From the NCBI GenBank assembly GCA_021850325.1, contig JAJZMF010000004.1, forward strand, positions 62,001 to 126,000: 64,000 bases of DNA, given 5' to 3'. The DNA comes from Actinomycetes bacterium. GTDB lineage: Bacteria; Actinomycetota; Acidimicrobiia; Acidimicrobiales; Palsa-688. Shown here piece after piece: positions 25,001 to 30,971 of the stretch; position 1 is the first letter of the stretch; the number at the start of each line of letters is the position of its first letter. The notes below the pieces were generated by a model. It saw only the letters and a program-made list of their open reading frames with translations. It ran no database searches and was not told the DNA's origin. The translations under genes and the position numbers were made by a program.

Positions 25001-25503
25001 CGGCCCGGCGCGGCCTGGCGCTCCTGGGGGCCGGCGCCGAGGCGGGGCTGTTCGGGGCGTTGGCGCGCCGGACGGGGCGGGGCGCGGTGCAGGCCCGCCA
25101 CGCCTATGTCCACCTGGTGGGCTCGCTCGGCCTCGGCCACCTGGTCGACCTGCTCACGCGGTGGCCTTCGGGAGGGCGCCATGAGAGGTGGCTGGCGCGG
25201 GCGCTGAGCGACGACCTCACCCGGGCCCTGGCCGGCGCCTCCGGGCGGGTGCTCGGCCCGGCCCCGGGTGAGGCTGACGACCACGCACTGGTCACGGCGT
25301 GGGCCGAGGGCTGTAGGCAGTTGCTCCAACGGCCGACCGAACTGGCCCGTCAGGCCTGCTCGGCGCCGGCCGCGGGCCTGGGGGCAGACATCGCACTGGC
25401 GTCGGTCGCCGTCCGGGCGTGCGTCGAAGCCCTGTCCGCGGCGACGGCCTCGCCCCGGGCAGGTGGCGCCGTCCCGGTCGAGCTAGCGGGTGGGAGCGAT
25501 TAG
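22051..25503 (+). CDS. gdhB: NAD-dependent glutamate dehydrogenase, short large-type
   Basis: This 1150-residue enzyme would oxidise glutamate to 2-oxoglutarate and ammonia with NAD. The catalytic region (about 330-700) shows [53 protein letters not shown] and [12 protein letters not shown], all typical of the bacterial NAD-GDH family. Well-known members are about 1600 residues, with N-terminal ACT-like regulatory regions. This one lacks roughly 450 N-terminal residues, starting close to the segment that precedes the catalytic core. It is closer in size to the 115-kDa class. No upstream frame encodes the missing part. ATG start, 27 bp after the nuclease-like gene. rpiB follows after 4 nt. Confidence 0.9.
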   Translation: [1150 protein letters not shown]

Positions 25504-25507
25504 AAAG

Positions 25508-25996
25508 ATGCCCGTGAAAGTTGCCATCGCCAACGACCACGCCGGGTACGAGCTGAAGGTGGCCGTCGCCGCCCACCTGCGCCAACTGGGCCATGAGGTC
25601 GAGGACCTGGGCTCGTCCAGCACCGAGCCTGTCGACTACCCCCCCTTCTGCGCCTCGTGCGCCCGACGGGTCGTCTCCGGCCAGGCGGAGGCGGGCATCG
25701 TCATCGGGGGCTCGGGCCAGGGAGAGCAGATCGCGGCCAACAAGGTGCACGGCGCCCGGGCTGCCCTGTGCCACGACGAGTACACCGCCCGCCTTGCCCG
25801 GCTGCACAACAACGCCAACGTGCTGGCTCTCGGGGCACGGATCCTGGCGGTCGAGCTCGCCCTCGACGTCGTCGACGTCTTCCTCGGGACCAGGTTCGAG
25901 GGCGGGCGGCACGAGGCACGCCTGGCCGAACTGGGCGTGATAGAGGAGGAGGAGTCGCGGGCCTGGCTGGCGTCCCAGGGGACCGGCCTTCTCTGA
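25508..25996 (+). CDS. rpiB: Ribose-5-phosphate isomerase B (actinobacterial, Cys-less type)
   Basis: This 162-residue enzyme interconverts ribose-5-phosphate and ribulose-5-phosphate in the pentose phosphate pathway. Motifs include IANDHAGYELK near the N-terminus, GIVIGGSGQGEQIAANK, and HNNANVLALGAR. The catalytic Cys of the E. coli-type CGTG loop is absent. GGSGQGEQ instead matches the mycobacterial form, where a Glu is the base. ATG at 25508 is chosen. A GTG at 25490 lies inside the gdh tail. The last residues overlap a CTG that is the likely start of the next gene. Confidence 0.92.
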   Translation: MPVKVAIANDHAGYELKVAVAAHLRQLGHEVEDLGSSSTEPVDYPPFCASCARRVVSGQAEAGIVIGGSGQGEQIAANKVHGARAALCHDEYTARLARLHNNANVLALGARILAVELALDVVDVFLGTRFEGGRHEARLAELGVIEEEESRAWLASQGTGLL

Positions 25997-27207
25997 GCGC
26001 AACCGACAGGCTGCCCGATGCGGGACGTACCGGTCCCGCGCGCCTGATCGGGGTCGAGCTGGTCGCTTTTGAGCTCCCCCTGGTGGGGCACTGGTCGAGC
26101 GGTGCCGGCAGTCTGAGCTCGCGCCGCAGCATCCTGGTGCGGGCGGTGCTGAGCGCTCGGGGCCCGGACGGCTCTCCCGCGGAGGTCGAGGGTTGGGGTG
26201 AGTGCCCCGCCATGCCCGAGCCCACCTACAGCGCGGACTACCTCGATGGTGAGGAGCAGGTGCTGGAGCGCTTCCTGGTCCCCGCCCTCCTGCGCTCCGG
26301 CGTCGTGCGCACCGAGGACGTCCGTAGTGCCCTGGCGGGCACCAAGGGCCACCACCCGGCGAAGGCGTCCCTGGAGGGGGCGCTGTTGGACGCCGAGACC
26401 CGTCTGAGCGGGACCAGGACAGCTGACTGGCTCGCTTCCCGGAGCGCATCCGGAGGCCGGCCCCGGGAGAGGGTGCCTGCCGGCGTGGCCATCGGCTTGG
26501 GCGGCCCTGTGGGCCGCCTGGTCGAGGAGGTGGGCCGGCGGGTGGAGGAGGGCTACCGAAGGGTGAAGCTCAAGATCCGGCCCGGTTGGGACCGCGAGCC
26601 ACTGGCCGCTGTGCGCCAGCAGTGGCCGGCCCTGGTGCTCTTCGCCGACGCCAACGGCGCCTACGCGGCGTCGGGGCCCGAGGAGGCGGCGAAAGAGCTG
26701 GCGCCCCTGAGCGAGCTGGGCCTGGCCGCTCTGGAACAGCCCCTGGGAGACGACGACCTGGTCGGCCACGCCCGGTTCGCCGAGCTGACCGACCTGCCCG
26801 TCTGCCTGGACGAAGCCCTGCCCAGCGTCGCTGCGCTCGGATCGGCCCTGCGCCTGGGTGCCTGCCGGGTGGCCAACATCAAGGCGTCGCGGATGGGCGG
26901 TTACCTCAATGCTCTTTCGGCGCTCGATGTCTGCACCAGCCGGGGAGTGCCGGCCTGGTGCGGAGGGATGGTCGAGACCGGGGTGGGCCGTGCCGCCAAC
27001 CTGGCCCTGGCCAGCCTGCCCGGTTTCAGCCTCCCCGGGGACCTGTCGGCCAGCGGCCGGTTCTTCGCCCCTGACATCGTGGTGCCGCCCCTGGTCCTCG
27101 GCCCCGACGGGGACCTCGCGTTGCCGGCCGGGGCCGGCTCAGGGGTGGACCTGGACGCCCGCTTGCTCGACCGCGCCAGTACCCGGCGCACCTGGTTGGG
27201 GGCATGA
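25993..27207 (+). CDS. menC: o-Succinylbenzoate synthase-like enzyme (enolase superfamily)
   Basis: This protein of about 404 residues is a muconate-lactonizing/MenC subgroup enzyme. It has the catalytic Lys pair in RRVKLKIRPG, metal ligands in FADANGAY, ALEQPL and CLDEAL, and the second Lys in NIKASRMGG, followed by CGGMVETGVGRAAN. MenC dehydrates SHCHC to o-succinylbenzoate in menaquinone synthesis. Related N-acylamino-acid racemases share these motifs, and no other men gene is in the window, so the assignment is by similarity. No in-frame ATG, GTG or TTG precedes the first family-typical strand. I therefore place the start at a CTG that overlaps the rpiB stop (CTGA). CTG at 26044 is another choice. 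Confidence 0.8.
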   Translation: MSATDRLPDAGRTGPARLIGVELVAFELPLVGHWSSGAGSLSSRRSILVRAVLSARGPDGSPAEVEGWGECPAMPEPTYSADYLDGEEQVLERFLVPALLRSGVVRTEDVRSALAGTKGHHPAKASLEGALLDAETRLSGTRTADWLASRSASGGRPRERVPAGVAIGLGGPVGRLVEEVGRRVEEGYRRVKLKIRPGWDREPLAAVRQQWPALVLFADANGAYAASGPEEAAKELAPLSELGLAALEQPLGDDDLVGHARFAELTDLPVCLDEALPSVAALGSALRLGACRVANIKASRMGGYLNALSALDVCTSRGVPAWCGGMVETGVGRAANLALASLPGFSLPGDLSASGRFFAPDIVVPPLVLGPDGDLALPAGAGSGVDLDARLLDRASTRRTWLGA

Positions 27208-27268
27208 GGGCTGCCCGGCCACTGCAGCGCCCGTGGGGCGGTGGGGCCCGGAGGTCGGCGGGGCGCGC

Positions 27269-27274
27269 TACCGT
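27269..27274 (+). promoter_or_regulatory. TACCGT -10 box upstream of xseA
   Basis: It lies 9 nt before the ATG at 27284. No ribosome site is present, so this is probably a leaderless or near-leaderless transcript. Confidence 0.45.
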
Positions 27275-27283
27275 GCGGCTGCG

Positions 27284-28687
27284 ATGACACTGCCGCTGTG
27301 GTCGGACGACGGTGGCCCGGGACCGGGCACCGGTCGGGGTGAGCCGCGCCGGCTGACCCTGGTCCGCCTGGCGGGAGAGATCGCCCGTTCCCTTTCCGCC
27401 ATCGGCAGGGTGGCGGTCGAGGGCGAGGTCCACCGCCCCCGGGTGTCGCGCGCCGGCCGTACCTACTTCACGCTCAGGGACCGGGCCTCCCAGCTCCCCG
27501 TTAGCTGCCCGGCCCGCGCCGCCCGGCGCTGCCGCGCCGTGGACGGGGAGCGGGTGATGGTCGTTGGCCAGCTGGTATGGGGCAACGACCAGGGGCAGTT
27601 GGCCCTCGAAGCCGAGGAGGTCACTCCTGTCGGCGAGGGCGCTGTGGCGGCCATGCTGGCCGAGGTGCGGGCGAGGCTGGTCGCCGATGGCCTCATCGGT
27701 AGGCCGCCCCGCCCCCTGCCTCTGCTGCCCTCGGTTATCGGCGTGGTGTGCGGGGCCGAGGCTGCAGTGCGACGGGACATCGAATCGGTGGTGGCCGCCA
27801 GGTTCCCCGGCTACCCGGTCTGGTTCGAGGAGACCACGGTGAGCGGGCCGGGAGCCGCCATCTCCATCGTGGACGCACTGGTCCGGGTGGCCTCCCGGCC
27901 CGGGGTGGAGGCCGTCGTCCTGGCCCGCGGAGGAGGTGATGCCACAGCGTTGCTGCCCTGGAGCGACGAGGAGCTCTGCCGGGCGGTGGCCGCCTGCCGC
28001 GTGCCGGTTGTCTCCGCCATAGGCCACGAGTCCGACCGGCCCCTCTGCGACGAGGTGGCCGACCTGCGGTGCGGGACGCCGTCCATCGCAGCCCACGCCG
28101 TCGTGCCCGAGCGTGCTGCACTGCACGCCGCGCTGGAGGCTCAGGGCGCCAGGCTGCGACAAGCCATGGCCGCCCGGCTGGGCCCCGGCCGGGAGGCCCT
28201 GCGCTCGGCTTCGCCAGGAGGGGCCCTGGCGCTGGGCCTGGAGCGGTCCCAGCGACGGTTGCGCCACGCGGGGGACCGCCTGGGGTGGGCGCACCCGGCC
28301 CCGGTTGCCGGTCGGGCCGGGGCCCGCCTGAGGTCGTGCAACTGGCGCCAGCCCATGGGCGGGCGACTGTTGGGGGCCGCCGACCGTCTGGCGGCGCTCA
28401 GTCGCCACGCCCGGGCCCTGTCGCCCCAGCAGGTGGTGGCCCGGGGCTTCGCCGTGGTACGTGGTGCTGACGGCAGCGTCGTGCGCCGGCCCGACCAGGT
28501 GAGCCCCGGTGAGGTGCTCGTCCTCACCCTTGCCCACGGCCACCTGGCTGCCCGTGCCCTGCCGGCGCCGTCCGCAGGCGCGGCAGAGGGCCGGCACCGC
28601 GAGCCTGACGCCCGCAGGGCCCCGACCGGGGAGCGGAACGGGCCGGAGAGGAGAGCCCCGGATGAGAGAGAGGCCCCAATTGGCTGA
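27284..28687 (+). CDS. xseA: Exodeoxyribonuclease VII large subunit
   Basis: This 467-residue large subunit of the ATP-independent exonuclease VII degrades single-stranded DNA. An N-terminal OB domain (about 20-115, VAVEGEVHRPRVSRAGRTYF) is followed by the catalytic core, with VVLARGGGDATALLPWSDEELCRAV and PVVSAIGHESDRPLCDEVAD, then TPSIAAH. C-terminal coiled regions and a VVRRPDQVSPGEVL strand complete it. The OB domain has RCRAVDGERVMVVGQLVW as usual. The C-terminal 40 residues are charged and low complexity and overlap the xseB start. The ATG start fits the TACCGT box. Confidence 0.92.
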   Translation: MTLPLWSDDGGPGPGTGRGEPRRLTLVRLAGEIARSLSAIGRVAVEGEVHRPRVSRAGRTYFTLRDRASQLPVSCPARAARRCRAVDGERVMVVGQLVWGNDQGQLALEAEEVTPVGEGAVAAMLAEVRARLVADGLIGRPPRPLPLLPSVIGVVCGAEAAVRRDIESVVAARFPGYPVWFEETTVSGPGAAISIVDALVRVASRPGVEAVVLARGGGDATALLPWSDEELCRAVAACRVPVVSAIGHESDRPLCDEVADLRCGTPSIAAHAVVPERAALHAALEAQGARLRQAMAARLGPGREALRSASPGGALALGLERSQRRLRHAGDRLGWAHPAPVAGRAGARLRSCNWRQPMGGRLLGAADRLAALSRHARALSPQQVVARGFAVVRGADGSVVRRPDQVSPGEVLVLTLAHGHLAARALPAPSAGAAEGRHREPDARRAPTGERNGPERRAPDEREAPIG

Positions 28688-29000
28688 GCAGTCGCGCCCT
28701 GGGCAAGAGCGTCCCGCCTCCAGGGGCGAGCCCGGGAAGGGTGAGGAGGGCGACCAGGAGCGGCCCGGGTTCGACCCCGCCCTGTGCGGCGTACAGGGCC
28801 CGCTCGAGGACATGACATTCGAGCAGCTGGTGGGCACGCTCGAGTCGGTGACGGCCAAGCTGGCCAATAGCGAGCTCGGCATCGAGGCGGCGGCCGACCT
28901 GTACGAACAGGCAGAGATCCTGCACGCAGCGGCCAGCGAACGCCTGGCCGCTGTCGAGGCCCGCATCGCCCGCCTCCAGGGCCCTCCGGCGCGGGCCTGA
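28662..29000 (+). CDS. xseB: Exodeoxyribonuclease VII small subunit
   Basis: The family domain occupies the C-terminal 62 residues (from about 28812: MTFEQLVGTLESVTAKLANSE, then AADLYEQAEILHAAASERL), a two-helix bundle that coats XseA. I use the ATG at 28662 because gaggag lies about 6 nt upstream. This gives 112 residues with a charged N-terminal extension of about 50. Typical XseB proteins are 60-80 residues, so a start at 28812 cannot be excluded. The gene overlaps the end of xseA by 26 bp. Confidence 0.85.
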   Translation: MRERPQLAEQSRPGQERPASRGEPGKGEEGDQERPGFDPALCGVQGPLEDMTFEQLVGTLESVTAKLANSELGIEAAADLYEQAEILHAAASERLAAVEARIARLQGPPARA

Positions 29001-29001
29001 G

Positions 29002-29574
29002 GTGGCCGCGCTGGCGCTCACCGGTCGGTTGGCTGCTCTACGCCGGGCGTTCCTGACCGGGTTGCAGCCGCGCAGCGGCGGCGGCCGTCCGACGGCCCCC
29101 GGGCCGGCCCGGAGCGTGCCCCTGCTCGCCGTGGTGGTCCCGGCCCTGGTCATGCCGGCCCTGGCGGCCCTGGCGGCCCGGGGCGAACGCCGGGCCGCCC
29201 CGCAGCCTCCGGTCATAACCGAGCCGTTCCGGCCGGTGCTGGCCTGTGACCACGGCACGACACTGGGCCAGGAGGGCTGCGGTGAGCGCGAGGTCCTGGC
29301 CCGTGACGCACAGCTCAACGCCGATGTAAGGGTGATCTTCGGCCTTCTGGGCGAAGGCACGCCGAAGATGGACTTCGTCAGGGCCCAGGTGGCATGGCTC
29401 GCCTACCGCCATGCCGACTGCACCAGCCAGTCGGATGCCTACCTGGGTGGGACGGAACAGCCCGTGGCCTATGTGGACTGCCTGGCCGGTGCCGACGCGG
29501 CCCGGCGCCGGGACCTTGTCGGCTTCTACGGCCTACTGGTACAGGGGATGGACCGGCCTCCGAGGCTGCCCTGA
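29002..29574 (+). CDS. LprI-like (DUF1311) secreted or anchored protein
   Basis: This 190-residue protein has an N-terminal region ending in a hydrophobic helix (about 37-57, VPLLAVVVPALVMPALAAL) that should export or anchor it. A DUF1311/LprI-type domain (about 85-180) follows, with four Cys (LACDHG, EGCGER, ADCTSQ, YVDCLAG), DAQLNADVRVIF and QVAWLAYRHADC. LprI domains inhibit lysozyme in some bacteria, and others have no tested role. The GTG start lies 1 nt after the xseB stop. No signal peptidase site is obvious. Confidence 0.75.
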   Translation: MAALALTGRLAALRRAFLTGLQPRSGGGRPTAPGPARSVPLLAVVVPALVMPALAALAARGERRAAPQPPVITEPFRPVLACDHGTTLGQEGCGEREVLARDAQLNADVRVIFGLLGEGTPKMDFVRAQVAWLAYRHADCTSQSDAYLGGTEQPVAYVDCLAGADAARRRDLVGFYGLLVQGMDRPPRLP

Positions 29575-29644
29575 GCGAGCCGGCCGACGGCCCCCGAGGC
29601 GGTGGGCGCCCGGTGGCCCGGTGGCCCGGTAGCCCGGCACGGCG

Positions 29645-30967
29645 TCAGGGAGCCGGCCAGGTGATGGCGAAGCAGCGGTCGTCGAGGCGGCCGGGCGACC
29701 AGCGCCCCCACTGCCCGTTCAGGGCACGGCGGGTGGCCTCTGTCCAGGCCAGGACGTCGGGCCGGGCCGTACGGCGCACCACCTGCACCAGACCCCCCTC
29801 GTAGACCTCGTAGCCGGCCCAGCAACCCGGGTAGTCCTTGGTGGAGCCGACCTCGCTTATGACGATGTCGCCGTAGTTGTAGCGGCGGTTGCGGTGGCGG
29901 TGGCCGCAGGTCACGAGCACGGACGGGTTGGCGGCGCTCAGTGCGCCGAGCAGCGCCATGCTCTGGTCATGGGGGACACCCGGCGGGTAGCACGTGGGCC
30001 AGGGATGGAGCTCGGGCGGGTGGTGCATGGCGACCCACACCGGTCCCCCGGCGGACGCCGCCAGCCTGGCCACCTCCTCGGCCTCCTCGGCCGGCAGGTG
30101 GCCCCGGTGGAAGTGGGGGTCGGCGTGCATGGTGTTGACGAGCACCAGGCGCAGGCCGGGCAGCTCCAGAGCCTGCGGGCGCAGCTCGACGTGGGAGCCG
30201 AGGGAGCCGAGCAGGCCTACGACGTTGACCCCCAGGTTGCTGTCGTGGTTCCCGAGCATGGTGTGGGCGGCCAGGGGGCTGCCGGCGAGGACCGTGGCGT
30301 AGTCGCGCACCTCGGCCGGCGTGGCCTGACGGGTGAGGTCACCCTTCACGACCACGGTGCCGGCCCCCCAGGCGGCCGCTTCGTCGAGGGCGGCCTGCAG
30401 CGCCCGGACCGGGTAGGCGGGACGGCCGAGGTCGTGGATGCGGCCGGTGATCCCGAAGTGCTTCTCGCCGATATGGACGTCCGACACCGTGGCGAAGCGG
30501 GCGAGCAGACGTCCCGGCGGCGGTCGCAGAGTGGTGAAGCGGCAGGCCAGGAAGGGCGGCACCCCGCGGGCGCGGGCGACCACCTCGTAGGTCGTGGCAG
30601 GGGCCAGGTCCTCCAGGACGACCGAGCCTGGGCCTCCAGGCCAACGGGCGTCGAGGAACCGCCCACCCTCGAGGTACGAGTAGCGGGCGTGCGCCAGTCG
30701 CCCGGCGCCCGGGCCCGACCGGGGGGCGGTGGGCATGGCCCGCCCCGGCCGGCTCAGGTGGATGAAGGCCGGCTCGGCGGCGGCAACCTCCACCTCGCGG
30801 CCACCGACCTCGAGCCGGAGGCCGGAGCCCGGCGAGCCGCGCCAGACCAGCTGGGCGGAGGTGGTGCCCACCCCGAACACCTGGACCGGCCAGGGACGTC
30901 GGGTGGGCAGCCAGTCCGGCCGGGGGCGATGACCGCCCTCCTGCCCGGCGGGCGTTACGGCGACCAA
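29645..30967 (-). CDS. Calcineurin-like metallophosphoesterase with N-terminal fibronectin III-like domain
   Basis: This 440-residue protein has an N-terminal beta domain of fibronectin III or purple-acid-phosphatase type (about 25-150, ending LEDLAPATTYEVVARA). A dinuclear-metal phosphoesterase domain follows, with SDVHIGE, VVVKGDLT, LGNHDS, MHHPPE and CGHRHR. The substrate cannot be read from sequence. Phosphodiesters or phosphomonoesters are both possible. No signal peptide is clear. The start codon is TTG, 4 nt after the pepN stop, so the two genes are co-transcribed. Start confidence is only moderate, as no ATG or GTG lies near the domain start. Confidence 0.85.
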   Translation of the reverse strand: MVAVTPAGQEGGHRPRPDWLPTRRPWPVQVFGVGTTSAQLVWRGSPGSGLRLEVGGREVEVAAAEPAFIHLSRPGRAMPTAPRSGPGAGRLAHARYSYLEGGRFLDARWPGGPGSVVLEDLAPATTYEVVARARGVPPFLACRFTTLRPPPGRLLARFATVSDVHIGEKHFGITGRIHDLGRPAYPVRALQAALDEAAAWGAGTVVVKGDLTRQATPAEVRDYATVLAGSPLAAHTMLGNHDSNLGVNVVGLLGSLGSHVELRPQALELPGLRLVLVNTMHADPHFHRGHLPAEEAEEVARLAASAGGPVWVAMHHPPELHPWPTCYPPGVPHDQSMALLGALSAANPSVLVTCGHRHRNRRYNYGDIVISEVGSTKDYPGCWAGYEVYEGGLVQVVRRTARPDVLAWTEATRRALNGQWGRWSPGRLDDRCFAITWPAP

Positions 30968-30971
30968 GCGA

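Noticed and set aside
26858-27283. Long in-frame extension of xseA into the menC-like gene
   Set aside because: The ATG at 27284 has a TACCGT box, and the earlier frame lies antiparallel or out of phase to a real gene.
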